DNA of 64,000 nucleotides from Bacteroidales bacterium (GCA_021647205.1 JAKIVD010000010.1:62001-126000), one strand, 5' to 3'. Counted from the stretch's first letter, positions 8,548 to 17,936 are shown. The notes: generated from the letters alone by a model not told the origin. Translations and numbers: made by a program.

Positions 8548-9510
8548 TTAATGAACATTAATCCCGTTCTTTTTCAAAACAATTTCTTCGTGGGTGAGGT
8601 CATAAGGCGGGTCAGGTATTTGGATCAGGTATGTTTTCTTCTTCCGGTTTTTCAGACTCGATTGCCTGAGCCAGGGATTAAAATATTTCAATAATTTATA
8701 ACTCAGCCCATACTCTATGGCAAAATCTGCCCAGCTTTCCACTTCATCGTTAACCACAACCGTATGTGTTGGAATGGGAAGGTAAAGCTCATTTTCATTG
8801 ATATAAAAACCATAGGATTCGGGCGATTCAAAAATCAGTTTTATGGCCAATATCCGGTAAAGGTAGCGGCTGGTTTCGTCAGAAAGAAGCATATCGTAAT
8901 AGGAAGATGCTTTTTGTTTTTTCATCCGTCTGCTGATCCCGTTTTTTCCCGCATTGTAGGCCGCAGCCACCAGGGCCCAGTTGCCAAATTTTTCGTAGCT
9001 GTCCAAAAAATATGCACAGGCTGCTTGTGTTGACTTTATTCGATTGTAGCGTTCGTCCACATCTTTGCTAACCTCCAGTTTGTAGTCTTTTGCGGTTCCT
9101 TTTAAAAACTGCCAGAAACCCACTGCATTGGCCGGGGAAATTACATTGGACAAGCCGCTCTCGATGACGGCAAGATATCTAAAATCGAGGGGGATTCCGT
9201 TTTGCTGAAGGATGCTGTCAATCATCGGAAACCAGCGGTACGAACGTTTAATCAAAGTCAGGGTGGAGGAGTGCCAGTAGGTGTTGACCGAAAGCTCCCT
9301 GTCAAGAGATTCGCGTACGTAAAACAACTCAAGCGGCACTTCTTCCCCGGCAAAATAAAGCGTGTCGGGAAGTTGCAGCGAAACAATTTTATAATACTGC
9401 TTATTGGTGCCCGGCAACTGCCTTTGCTTGGTTTGACGCCAACTGTCAAAGCCAAAAATCAGGGCAACAACAGCCAGCAGAAAGACTACATAAACCACTA
9501 TCTTTTTCAT
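8548..9510 (-). CDS. Membrane-anchored lytic transglycosylase (SLT domain) with LysM-like tail
   Basis: The preferred start is the ATG at 9508-9510, which puts an MKKIVVYVVF... membrane anchor or signal at the very N-terminus (about 320 residues). The SLT fold shows the catalytic Glu in YLAVIESGLSN, then the NAVGFWQFLKGTAKDYKL segment and the AAYNAGKNGIS motif. It should cleave the MurNAc-GlcNAc bond of peptidoglycan with 1,6-anhydro formation, in the periplasm. The C-terminal 60 residues (from VESWADFAIEYGLSYKLLKYFNPWL) resemble a LysM peptidoglycan-binding module. MltD-like is the nearest description. It is a single-gene unit divergent from the transporter gene. Confidence 0.9.
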   Translation of the reverse strand: MKKIVVYVVFLLAVVALIFGFDSWRQTKQRQLPGTNKQYYKIVSLQLPDTLYFAGEEVPLELFYVRESLDRELSVNTYWHSSTLTLIKRSYRWFPMIDSILQQNGIPLDFRYLAVIESGLSNVISPANAVGFWQFLKGTAKDYKLEVSKDVDERYNRIKSTQAACAYFLDSYEKFGNWALVAAAYNAGKNGISRRMKKQKASSYYDMLLSDETSRYLYRILAIKLIFESPESYGFYINENELYLPIPTHTVVVNDEVESWADFAIEYGLSYKLLKYFNPWLRQSSLKNRKKKTYLIQIPDPPYDLTHEEIVLKKNGINVH

Positions 9511-9658
9511 GTTTCTCAGCAGGTGGAAATAAGGGGGCAAAAGTAGTAAAATTAGATTGCAGGTTTAGAAGGATTATTTCTCGAATCTGTCACGCTGAGC
9601 AAGCGAATCGTCTTTGTGAAACAGAATTTCCTATCTTGCGCACAAACAAAAAACTGCC

Positions 9659-10555
9659 TTGACAACCTTTAAATCAAATCTTTTACTATTCGTTACCGCC
9701 ATTATCTGGGGCTTGGCATTTGTTGCCCAGCGTGCCGGGATGGAGGACATCGGCCCTTTTGCCTTTAATGGAATCCGTTTTGCACTGGGTAGTATTTCAC
9801 TTTTGCCACTCATTTATTTGCAGCAGAAAAGAAAAAAACCGCTTACCCGAAAGGCAGACAGAACAGCCGTTGTGCTTGGCGGACTGGTAGCAGGAACAGT
9901 CCTTTTTGCCGGTGCTTCGCTTCAGCAAGTCGGCATGGTCTACACTACTGCCGGAAACGGTGGTTTTATTACCAGTTTGTATGTTATTATTGTTCCGGTA
10001 TTGGGACTTTTCTGGCGGCATAAAATAAGTAAACTCACCTGGATTGGCGGGTTGCTTGCCGTATTGGGCCTGTATTTCCTTTCGGTTACGGAAAGCTTCA
10101 GCCTGGTACTGGGTGATGCACTGGTGTTGGCAAGTGCTTTTTTTTGGGCCGGACATGTTTTATTGATTGGCCACTATTCCAAAAAAACAGACGTCCTTGT
10201 TTTAGCAGCCGTGCAATTTGCGGTTGTTGCTGTTCTAAGCTTGCTTGTCTCCGGTATTTTAGAAACAACACAGTTGGAAAATGTGCGGGCTGCAGCCATC
10301 CCCATTTTATACGGTGGGTTAATGTCGGTGGGTGTAGCTTACACCCTTCAGGTTATTGCGCAACAAAAAGCACGTCCCGCCCATGCGGCTATTATCTTAA
10401 GCCTTGAATCTCTGTTTGCTGCAGCAGGTGGCATCCTTATTTTGAATGAGCCACTAAGTATCCGGATTGCCTTTGGCGGCCTTTTGATGCTGTCGGGAGT
10501 TGTCGTTTCGCAGTTGAAACCGTCAAAAGAACAGGCAGGCCGGGGTGGTGGGTGA
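9659..10555 (+). CDS. EamA/DMT-superfamily transporter
   Basis: The 298-residue protein is a ten-helix drug/metabolite transporter with two EamA repeats: the first begins near residue 6 (LLLFVTAIIWGLAFVAQRAGM), the second near 150 (ALVLASAFFWAGHVLLIGHYSKK). Both repeats have the usual WG/W-rich start helix and end with an AxxxxLExxxAAxxGxxxLxE-type segment (LESLFAAAGGILILNEPLS). The start is TTG at 9659; no upstream in-frame ATG gives a better N-terminus and the first helix begins only five residues in. The substrate is unknown: family members export amino acids, nucleotides or other metabolites. Confidence 0.9.
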   Translation: MTTFKSNLLLFVTAIIWGLAFVAQRAGMEDIGPFAFNGIRFALGSISLLPLIYLQQKRKKPLTRKADRTAVVLGGLVAGTVLFAGASLQQVGMVYTTAGNGGFITSLYVIIVPVLGLFWRHKISKLTWIGGLLAVLGLYFLSVTESFSLVLGDALVLASAFFWAGHVLLIGHYSKKTDVLVLAAVQFAVVAVLSLLVSGILETTQLENVRAAAIPILYGGLMSVGVAYTLQVIAQQKARPAHAAIILSLESLFAAAGGILILNEPLSIRIAFGGLLMLSGVVVSQLKPSKEQAGRGGG

Positions 10556-10590
10556 TTGCTGGTTGGATGACAGGGAAATAAGGTGTAAGT

Positions 10591-11184
10591 TTAATCATAA
10601 ATAGACACGTTTCCCATGTAAACGTCCGACCTTTGCGCACTCACGATTTGCCCTGACATATTGAGCGTTCCACCATGCCCCGACAGTGTAAGGGTCCCGA
10701 AGCCCTCTCCGTAGACTGTCAGGGTAAGGTACAGATTTCCCCATTGGGTATTGGCTTTAACGCGGGCGTTTATCCTCATGGGTTTGCTGGCGTTCTTTCC
10801 CGGAATAAACTTGTAGTTCACAATCTGTCCTACGAGTGTAAACCCACCGATACCGTTCCAGCCCACGATTCCATCGAAAGCAAATTGAAAGACAACTGTA
10901 TCACCGGAAACAGAGAGATAATTAAATTTGGGTGTTACATTAAAGCTATAGCCAAAATCGTCAGACAGTGTATTGGCCATGAAGACATATTGTTTGTTTT
11001 GAAGCAAATTTGCGAGCATCGCCCGCTCTGCTAATTCGGTTGCCTGCTTTTCCTTTTTCTTCTTTTCCTTCTCCAGTTTTCGTTGTTCTTTTTTAGAGGA
11101 ACTGCTTTCCTGTGCTGTGCTGTATTGCGGTACAAAAACCATCAGGGCAAACAGCGTACCTAAGAAAATGCGGGTTATTTTCAT
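10591..11184 (-). CDS. DUF4251 secreted protein
   Basis: The 197-residue protein begins with a signal peptide (MKITRIFLGTLFALMVF, cleavage near Ser-Thr-Ala-Gln), then a highly charged Lys/Glu-rich linker (about 28-50), then the DUF4251 beta-rich domain from about 58. Recognisable features are YVFMANTL, the GDTVVFQFAFDG segment and the C-terminal LTLSGHGGTLNMSG strand. The family is confined mainly to Bacteroidota and has no known function; it is probably periplasmic. Convergent with the DMT transporter gene. Confidence 0.82.
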   Translation of the reverse strand: MKITRIFLGTLFALMVFVPQYSTAQESSSSKKEQRKLEKEKKKKEKQATELAERAMLANLLQNKQYVFMANTLSDDFGYSFNVTPKFNYLSVSGDTVVFQFAFDGIVGWNGIGGFTLVGQIVNYKFIPGKNASKPMRINARVKANTQWGNLYLTLTVYGEGFGTLTLSGHGGTLNMSGQIVSAQRSDVYMGNVSIYD

Positions 11185-11285
11185 TTTTTCGGTTGTTAAT
11201 CTTTCAATGGATATTTATTATTTGATTTAAAACAAATGTCAGGTTTAGGTTTTCATCTCTAATATTTCTGATAAGGGAGTTCCGG

Positions 11286-11897
11286 TTATGGATGAAGAAT
11301 AATATCCAATTTTTCCATTTCATCAATTGTTAAGCAGAAAAGTTCAAAAAGTTCAGATAATTCAGATTTCGAATTAACCGTTCTGCTTACTAAGCTTGTA
11401 AGCTGTATGGTTTCATTTTTCTTTTCATAGATACAATGATATGAAAAAACATTATTGGATAATAAAATTGTTTTAATTCGATCTTTCATTACTACTTTTT
11501 TAATCAAATCAGGTTTTTCTCCTTGTATTAAATATTTTTTATCAAAAGTTTCGTCTCCAATTTCTATATCTTGATTGCCAAAAAATTTGAGTAATCTTTC
11601 TATTGTATCTTCATAACTAATGAAAAAATCAAATTTGTAATTAGCATTCAATTTACAATTAATTTTCAAAGGGTGAGTGTCAGATTCTGTAAACTCAACC
11701 AGATATTTTTTATAAGGTATTTTCAATATTAATATTTCCAAATCTTTTGCAACGGTATGTTTAACATTAAATATTCCGTTGGTCTCTTTTGCAAAATCTT
11801 TCCAGAAATCACGTTTCTTTGATATATCGATAAAACCTAATGTTCTTGTGATGAACATTTGTTTAAAAATATTTTCTTTCTTTTTATTTTCTTCCAT
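11286..11897 (-). CDS. Hypothetical protein with a DUF3137-like stretch
   Basis: I do not recognise this 203-residue protein with certainty. Residues about 120-150 (DIEIGDETFDKKYLIQGEKPDLIKKVV) resemble the 'kIGDpxFDxxFxVxGxd' strand pair found in DUF3137-type proteins. There is no signal peptide or membrane segment. The base composition is clearly more AT-rich than the neighbours and Lys/Ile/Phe codons dominate, which suggests a more recent arrival. It shares strand and composition with the next unknown gene upstream (11984-12346) and may form a pair with it. Confidence 0.65.
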   Translation of the reverse strand: MEENKKKENIFKQMFITRTLGFIDISKKRDFWKDFAKETNGIFNVKHTVAKDLEILILKIPYKKYLVEFTESDTHPLKINCKLNANYKFDFFISYEDTIERLLKFFGNQDIEIGDETFDKKYLIQGEKPDLIKKVVMKDRIKTILLSNNVFSYHCIYEKKNETIQLTSLVSRTVNSKSELSELFELFCLTIDEMEKLDIILHP

Positions 11898-11983
11898 CTA
11901 TATTTATTTTTTATTCAAGGGAATGTCACGTCCTAAAATACGGCTACAAGTCTGGGATTAACTACTACTTTCGGCTATTATTT

Positions 11984-12346
11984 TTATCCATTATTGTGTT
12001 TGGTTTTTCCGTCTAATAACTCCTTCAGCTTTTTTGCTTTATCAGCCATATACGTATTGGTCAACCATATATTAAGCTTCGCTTTTCTGAAATGAATAAT
12101 AAGTTTAGCTTTTTTATAAGATTCTGCATCTGGAAAATATGGAACTCCATTTAATATCCACGTAATAGCTCTTAACCATTTGGCTAGTCTAGGAAACCAA
12201 ACCTTGTATAATTCAATGGATTGTAAATCACGATAAGCGTAATAGTCGGTATTTCGTTCTGTTTGTCCATCAATTAATTTAAATCCATTATTAAGAAGTT
12301 GGAATTCAATTTTCGGATTTTTTTTTAAAATAATATTTTCACTCAT
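11984..12346 (-). CDS. Hypothetical small protein, AT-rich
   Basis: This is a 120-residue protein of no family I recognise. The N-terminal half (FKLIDGQTERNTDYYAYRDLQSIELYK) reads like the first strands of a PH-like fold; a hydrophobic segment WLRAITWILNGVPYF lies at about 58-72, too short and too polar at its ends to be called a membrane helix with confidence. The C-terminus is Lys-rich. AT-rich composition matches the adjacent unknown gene and differs from the surrounding core genes. Confidence 0.55.
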   Translation of the reverse strand: MSENIILKKNPKIEFQLLNNGFKLIDGQTERNTDYYAYRDLQSIELYKVWFPRLAKWLRAITWILNGVPYFPDAESYKKAKLIIHFRKAKLNIWLTNTYMADKAKKLKELLDGKTKHNNG

Positions 12347-12441
12347 ATTATTTATTGTTTCTGGTTATTTTATACAATTAAACAGAACTACCTAATAAAA
12401 CACATCAACAGGAAAAAGTCCGGATTCCTGCCAACTTTCAT

Positions 12442-13176
12442 TTACAAAAACCGGCTTAAATCTGAGCCGGGGGCAAATTCCTCGGGTGCTGCACCAAAAG
12501 CAAAAAAGCGCAGAGGCCGGCTTCCCAGCAGTTTCATTAAGGGGCCATCCACAAAGAGCAAACTGGCTTCGCGAAGTCCAAGTACTTTCATGTTTTTGTT
12601 GACCACCAAAAACTCTTCAATTCGCTGTTCGCGTGTTTCGCCGCCATGCCCCTCGGGATTGGCATCTAAATAATGCGGATTAATCTGGAAGGGAATCAGG
12701 TTGAGGCAATCGAAACTTTCGGGCTGGATAATGGGCATGTCGTTGGTCGTCATTAAACTGGGGCAGGCTACATTGGATCCGGCACTCCATCCCATATAGG
12801 TTGTTCCCGTTTCGGCTTTTTCTTTGATGGCTTGCATAATCCCGGTTTCGTGCATTTTGGCCACAAGGTGGAAAGTGTTACCACCACCTACTGCAATGCT
12901 TTCGGCTTCCTGAATCATTTTCACCGGGTTGGCAGCCTGGTGAACCGATTCAATTTCAAAACCCAGCTTTGCAAACACAGCCTGCACACGTTCGGTGTAC
13001 ACATTGTAAGAAGCTTCGAGGCTTTCCTCATCAAGTCCGACACCGGCATAGGGTACAAAAGTTACCTTTTTTACTTTTTCGCTGTTTAAAAAATCGCTGA
13101 TATAAGGCTGTGGCCAGGCCAGGTATTCCTCACCTGCCATGGTCGAATTACTGATTAATAAAAGTTTTTTGTGCAT
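12442..13176 (-). CDS. pepE: Dipeptidase E (peptidase family S51)
   Basis: The 244-residue cytoplasmic serine peptidase matches family S51. The nucleophile is Ser131 in MGWSAGSNVACPS, after the GGGNTFHL loop at 97-104. His168 in INPHYLD is the likely catalytic His and Asp146 in TTNDMPI the likely third residue of the triad. The Salmonella enzyme hydrolyses dipeptides with N-terminal Asp, and this protein has the same length class and motif order. It is a monocistronic unit between the AT-rich unknown genes and the large repeat protein. Confidence 0.92.
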   Translation of the reverse strand: MHKKLLLISNSTMAGEEYLAWPQPYISDFLNSEKVKKVTFVPYAGVGLDEESLEASYNVYTERVQAVFAKLGFEIESVHQAANPVKMIQEAESIAVGGGNTFHLVAKMHETGIMQAIKEKAETGTTYMGWSAGSNVACPSLMTTNDMPIIQPESFDCLNLIPFQINPHYLDANPEGHGGETREQRIEEFLVVNKNMKVLGLREASLLFVDGPLMKLLGSRPLRFFAFGAAPEEFAPGSDLSRFL

Positions 13177-13286
13177 GTTTTTAATTTTATCCCTTGATTT
13201 ACAATAATGGTTTCCACCTTGAATTAATGCCGCAATTTAAGAATTTATTGCATTTGACAAGTGGGATATCCCGAAAATCACAATTG

Positions 13287-15908
13287 CTACTTCAGAACTT
13301 TTGCACGCAGCCGGGCAAGTTTAAAATAAATGTACCAGCTGTCATTTCCGGTGCACGCCTGCACCTGTTTTTCCATTTCTTCGTTGATGTCCATCTGACC
13401 AATTCCATTTCCCAGCAGTTGCTGAACTTCCCTGGCATCCCTGGCAGCAGGCTGCTGTTCTTTTAGGAGGGGAAGAAAGCAGAGTGCACGCATATACTCG
13501 TCCTTGTGAACAAAAAACCTGATTGCCGCTTTGGTCAGCTCCGGATTGTTTTTCCTGCCAAGGTAGATGTCAAGGGAGGGCTTGCTGACGCCAAATTTCG
13601 ACAGGTTCTCCTGTAAATATAATGATTTCAATGAGGCAAAACGGAAAATTGCCGTGTCAAATTCAGATTCCCTGACGGCCAGGTCTATTTCTGCAAAGTG
13701 GTTGAGATACGTAAAAAGCCCGGTGTATTTTTTTTTCAGCATCAGTGTTTCTGTACTGTCAGGGTGGCAATTTTCCCTGCTGTAAAGCAAGCGTGTCGAT
13801 TCTTGCAAAAGCTTTTCTGCTTTTTCAAATTTTCCGGCACGCACAGCATTCACTGCCAGTTCGTTCAGGCTTATCAGGCGGTAATTGATGCCCACACATT
13901 CGCGTTGTCCCATTTTTACTTTCAGTGCCTCAAAAGCGGCATTCAATTCCTCGTTATTCTGCTGCCGGTAGTTCGTTTGCATTTGCCTGGCTACATGGTA
14001 AAGGCTGTCGGCTTTGTCCATACGGTAGGCCCAGGTTTCAAAGCGGGCACTTTCTATTTTGCCCAAAATCACCGGAACGGTGGCATTGTACAGCAGGGTT
14101 TCGAGAAGGGTATCCCTGCCCGGAAGATATTCTTTTTCCACTTCGCGGGCTTTCAGGAAATAGCTCAGCGCTTTATCAGGTTGACTGCTGTTGAGCAGCT
14201 CTTCACCCTTTTGAAAACAGGCCAGGAAAATCGGGTTTGCCCTTTTTTCTAGTTGAGTGTTCGCATTCGGGCTGAAATACTTTTGAAAGCGGAGCCTGTA
14301 TTCACTCGCCAGCATAAGGGCAGTAGTGGCACTGTCAAAGTCTTTACGGGAAATCAATTCGTCAATGGCCTGCATTTTCTTTGCAAAAACACCTTTGTGT
14401 GCCAGCGAGGTCAACGAGTCAATCTGCCGGCAGAGAGAATCGGTTTCGTGACAATTGCGTATTTCCCCGGTCCGTTGTAAAAGCACAAGTGTTTTGAGCC
14501 ACTGACTGTCAGCCAGCAAATCCTTTGCAATTTCAATTTGCAGTTTGGTGAAATGAAGAAATACCGGGTCGCCGGTCATATTTGCACCCAGCGGCATGCC
14601 GTAATGCCCAAAAACCTCCAGGGCTTTGTGGTAATAGGTATCGGCCATCTCGAACTTCCCCGATTTGTAGGCGATGCGGGATACTTTCAGGTAAGAGCTC
14701 ATCAGCCCGTCAAGCGACTGGTTGTAAAGCCCTGCCCGGCTTGCTGACGGGATAATCTGTGCGAACCATGTTTCAATTTGTGAGGCGTTTTGCAACATTT
14801 GCAAGGCGGCAACATATTGGTTTTTGTCGAATGCCCCTTGTGCCAGCCGGATAAACTGCTGATAAATAAGTTGGGGCGTTGAGGCTTTGTTAAACTGCTC
14901 CCACACATCATAATAAGCTGTCACTTCGGCAAGTTTCATTTTTTCTTCGGTAGTGGGGTTGATACCGGCCATCTCTTCAAATCCACCACTGAGGTAGGGC
15001 TGCAAATTCCTTGCACGATTAAGGTATTTCTGCGAAAGCTGTGCGTAACCACGGCAGTACTTTTCCTGGCCGGACGGGGATTTTTCCCTTCCGCTTTTTA
15101 TGGCCTGATGGAACAGGGTTGCCGCCCTTTTTTCCATTCGTAACGCGATGGAATGGCGCTTCAGAAACCCCAGCGGATCGTTTTTCTCAAGATGAAGTTT
15201 TGCTGAAAAACCGTGTTGCCTGATGTAAGCATTCACCCTGCTGATGTGGTGCCAGGCAAGAAAAGTCGCAACAGCATCAGGGGTTTTTGTCGTTGCGCGG
15301 GAATCTCTTGCAGCAATGAGTTCGTTGAGGATTTTATTATAGGCAAAATAGAGGTTGACCAGGGTAGCGGTCTTCATAAAACCCTCTTCTGAAAGCAGGC
15401 TGTAATTTGCCTGCTTGATGGTGAGTTCAAGTTGTTCCGGTTCAGGGGTCAGCCTTAGTGCGGCAGGTAAGTTGATGAGGGTTGGCTCACCGGAAGTGCG
15501 CAGTTCCAGCGGTAAAAGAATACTCTTTCCGGTGGCATCGAACAGTTTCAGTGTTCCGCTCAGCAAAGGCGGAAGCAGTAAACTGTCGATGGGGAAGCCC
15601 CGGAGAGAAGTTGTGCCACTGAGTTGTTGGTTAAGTATTTTTAATCTTAGGGTCTGCAACCCGCTGCTGTCTTTTTCGATATGGATGAAAACACTTCCCT
15701 GCCAGCGAATTTTCAAATGATAAATATTGATTCCGTTGTTCATGGCGAGAGAACCCAGAATCTTTCGTGCCGGGCTGTCAGCGGTCGACATCTTTGTCGT
15801 GATGGTGTAACCGGTATGTATGACCGTTCGCACTATTTCCTGCCCAGCAAGCTGGCTGCCTGAAAAAAAGGCTGGTAAGATGAAAACAAAAAGAATGTTT
15901 CGCCACAC
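13287..15908 (-). CDS. Large secreted helical-repeat protein of unknown function
   Basis: The 873-residue protein starts at a GTG (15908); an in-frame stop lies two codons upstream and the N-terminus is a clear signal peptide (MWRNILFVFILPAFFSG, cleavage near Leu-Ala-Gly-Gln). Residues about 25-180 are beta-rich with no family I recognise. The rest is mostly alpha-helical and contains TPR-like pairs such as YVAALQMLQNASQIE, KFEMADTYYHKALEVFGHYG, PDKALSYFLKAREVEKEY and KFEKAEKLLQESTRLLYS. Such proteins usually serve as periplasmic scaffolds. I cannot assign a partner. The gene is alone between pepE and tRNA-Leu. Confidence 0.75.
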   Translation of the reverse strand: MWRNILFVFILPAFFSGSQLAGQEIVRTVIHTGYTITTKMSTADSPARKILGSLAMNNGINIYHLKIRWQGSVFIHIEKDSSGLQTLRLKILNQQLSGTTSLRGFPIDSLLLPPLLSGTLKLFDATGKSILLPLELRTSGEPTLINLPAALRLTPEPEQLELTIKQANYSLLSEEGFMKTATLVNLYFAYNKILNELIAARDSRATTKTPDAVATFLAWHHISRVNAYIRQHGFSAKLHLEKNDPLGFLKRHSIALRMEKRAATLFHQAIKSGREKSPSGQEKYCRGYAQLSQKYLNRARNLQPYLSGGFEEMAGINPTTEEKMKLAEVTAYYDVWEQFNKASTPQLIYQQFIRLAQGAFDKNQYVAALQMLQNASQIETWFAQIIPSASRAGLYNQSLDGLMSSYLKVSRIAYKSGKFEMADTYYHKALEVFGHYGMPLGANMTGDPVFLHFTKLQIEIAKDLLADSQWLKTLVLLQRTGEIRNCHETDSLCRQIDSLTSLAHKGVFAKKMQAIDELISRKDFDSATTALMLASEYRLRFQKYFSPNANTQLEKRANPIFLACFQKGEELLNSSQPDKALSYFLKAREVEKEYLPGRDTLLETLLYNATVPVILGKIESARFETWAYRMDKADSLYHVARQMQTNYRQQNNEELNAAFEALKVKMGQRECVGINYRLISLNELAVNAVRAGKFEKAEKLLQESTRLLYSRENCHPDSTETLMLKKKYTGLFTYLNHFAEIDLAVRESEFDTAIFRFASLKSLYLQENLSKFGVSKPSLDIYLGRKNNPELTKAAIRFFVHKDEYMRALCFLPLLKEQQPAARDAREVQQLLGNGIGQMDINEEMEKQVQACTGNDSWYIYFKLARLRAKVLK

Positions 15909-16000
15909 TGCTCATTTGGTTTTGGTGCGCAAAAATACGGCATTCGCCTTTGCACAAACAAAAAAGGCAACAAGTTTTAAAAACCTGTTACCTCTTTTAA

Positions 16001-16087
16001 TGGTGCCCAAGAAAAGACTCGAACTTTCACGACCATAAGGTCACTACACCCTGAATGTAGCGCGTCTACCAATTCCGCCACTTGGGC
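16001..16087 (-). tRNA. tRNA-Leu (anticodon CAG)
   Basis: The acceptor stem is GCCCAAG/CTTGGGC, with discriminator A and an encoded CCA (TGGT on the plus strand at 16001-16004). The anticodon stem CTACA/TGTAG encloses TTCAGGG, giving anticodon CAG. The long variable arm expected of a class II tRNA is present (TGACCTTATGGTCG). It lies about 90 nt downstream of the second tRNA-Leu on the same strand. Confidence 0.95.
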
Positions 16088-16091
16088 TATT

Positions 16092-16172
16092 ATTGAGTTT
16101 GAAGTTTACAGTTTCCTGTTTGATGTTCGTTCTTCCAACTCGAAACTTTGGACTTTAAACTTCAAACTTCAT
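16092..16172. repeat. Word-repeat spacer between the two tRNA-Leu genes
   Basis: The spacer is built of reiterated words such as TTTGAAGTTTACAG, GACTTTAAACTTCAAACTTC. The same vocabulary (TTAAACTTCAAAC) appears at 46470-46515. No promoter or terminator is obvious. Confidence 0.5.
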
Positions 16173-16174
16173 CG

Positions 16175-16258
16175 TGCCCAGAACAAGAATCGAACTTGCA
16201 CTCCCTAACAGGAACATGGCCCTCAACCATGCGCGTCTACCATTTCCGCCATCTGGGC
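16175..16258 (-). tRNA. tRNA-Leu (anticodon GAG)
   Basis: The acceptor stem is GCCCAGA/TCTGGGC with discriminator A and no encoded CCA, unlike its neighbour. The anticodon stem CATGG/CCATG encloses TTGAGGG, giving anticodon GAG. A class II variable arm (TTCCTGTTAGGGA) is present. It decodes CUC/CUU leucine codons. Confidence 0.95.
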
Positions 16259-16367
16259 TTTTAAGCGGCTGCAAAAATAATATTATTTCATTGTTGTGAA
16301 CAATATTTTTTCAAAATTTCAATTTAATTGATGCTCTTTTTCTACTTTTATTCCCTCAACCAAAAAA

Positions 16368-17936
16368 ATGCCCATGTTCACCGAGAAAGACTTCAAACAA
16401 TTCAACAGCAAAGGGATAGCACCCGAAACCGTTCTTCAACAGGTTGAGAATTTTAAAAGGGGCTTTCCCCCAATCCGTCTTCATGCACCGGCTGTTCCGG
16501 GAAAGGGCATCCAGCGCTTCACTGAAAATGAAGCGGCGAAATTGCGTGCTCATTTCGACGACCATTTTAAAGACTACGAAATACTCAAATTTGTACCCGC
16601 TTCGGGAGCTGCCAGCCGCATGTTTAAATCCCTGTTTGAGTTTAAGGAGCAGTACAAAGGCACAGCAGCAGGCCTGCAGGCCTACAGGGGGGTGCATGGC
16701 TTCAGCTCTGCCGTTGGTTTTTTCAGTAACCTGGTGCGCTTTCCTTTTTATCAGCTGCTTCGGGAAGCTGTTGCTGCAAACGGGCTGGATTTGGAAGAAC
16801 TTGTTGCGAAGAACAATTTTATCCCGGTGCTGGAAATCTTTCTGACAGAGAAAGGGCTGAATTATGCCGGGCTTCCCAAAGGCTTGTTGTTGTTCCACGA
16901 CTACCCCGACGGGCCGCGTCTGGCCGTTGAAGAGCACCTGGTTGAAGCAGCCCATTACGCCACCGATAAGAACAATAAGGCACGCATCCACCTGACTGTT
17001 TCCACCGAGCACCTTGAAAGATTCAAAGCGGCTGTTGCACAGAAAAAGAAAAAGTACGAAGCTGCTTTTGGGGTGGAATTCAGGATTGATTTCTCAGACC
17101 AGAAACCGTCAACCGATACCATTGCCGTTGACCCTGACAACAATCCTTTCAGGAAAGAAGACGGCAGCCTGCTGTTCAGGCCGGGCGGCCACGGCGCGCT
17201 GATCGAAAACCTCAACGACCTGAAAGGCGAGATCATTTTCATCAAAAATATCGACAACATTCTCCCCGACAGGCTGCGCGAAACCACCTACCTTTACAAA
17301 AAAGTAATCGGCGGGCTTTTGTTCAGGCTTCAGGAAAAATGCTTCGACGCCCTGGAAGTACTGGAGGAAGGTAATCCTGCTGATTCGGAAATGGAGGCCA
17401 TCAGGCAGTTTGCCGCAAGTGAACTGAATATTCACATTCCCCCTGCTTATGAAGGCTACGAAAAAATGGAAAAGATTGATTTTCTGTACAACAAACTCAA
17501 CCGCCCGCTACGTGTGTGCGGAATGGTCAGGAACGAAGGGGAGCCGGGTGGCGGGCCTTTTTGGGTGGAAGATGAAAACGATGACATTTCACTGCAGATT
17601 GTCGAAGCCGCCCAGATAGATTTGAGCAAGCCTTCCCAAAAGGAGATTGTTGACCGTTCCACTCATTTCAACCCCGTTGACCTGGTTTGCGGGCTGCGTG
17701 ATTTTAAGGGGCAACAATTTGACCTGAGCAGATACGTCGATTCCAAAACCGGGCTCATTTCAATCAAATCAATCAATGGCCGGGCGCTGAAAGCGCAGGA
17801 ACTTCCCGGACTGTGGAACGGTGCCATGGCCGACTGGATCACGGTGTTCGTGGAAACACCACTCATCACTTTCAATCCTGTAAAAACTATTAACGACCTG
17901 CTCAGGCCGCAGCACCAACCGGCTAAAAAAGCTTGA
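16368..17936 (+). CDS. DUF4301 protein (nucleotidyltransferase-like)
   Basis: This 522-residue cytoplasmic protein belongs to DUF4301, a Bacteroidota family. It opens MPMFTEKDFKQFNSKGI and has a conserved KFVPASGAASRMFKSLFEF segment near residue 80, which resembles the GxGxxSRM nucleotide-binding turn of sugar-nucleotide pyrophosphorylase folds. Later conserved blocks are RPGGHGALIENLNDL (about 265-280) and VCGMVRNEGEPGGGPFWV (about 380-400). A nucleotidyltransferase activity is a family-level inference; no substrate is known. It is followed at about 100 nt by the DUF1858 gene. Confidence 0.85.
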   Translation: MPMFTEKDFKQFNSKGIAPETVLQQVENFKRGFPPIRLHAPAVPGKGIQRFTENEAAKLRAHFDDHFKDYEILKFVPASGAASRMFKSLFEFKEQYKGTAAGLQAYRGVHGFSSAVGFFSNLVRFPFYQLLREAVAANGLDLEELVAKNNFIPVLEIFLTEKGLNYAGLPKGLLLFHDYPDGPRLAVEEHLVEAAHYATDKNNKARIHLTVSTEHLERFKAAVAQKKKKYEAAFGVEFRIDFSDQKPSTDTIAVDPDNNPFRKEDGSLLFRPGGHGALIENLNDLKGEIIFIKNIDNILPDRLRETTYLYKKVIGGLLFRLQEKCFDALEVLEEGNPADSEMEAIRQFAASELNIHIPPAYEGYEKMEKIDFLYNKLNRPLRVCGMVRNEGEPGGGPFWVEDENDDISLQIVEAAQIDLSKPSQKEIVDRSTHFNPVDLVCGLRDFKGQQFDLSRYVDSKTGLISIKSINGRALKAQELPGLWNGAMADWITVFVETPLITFNPVKTINDLLRPQHQPAKKA

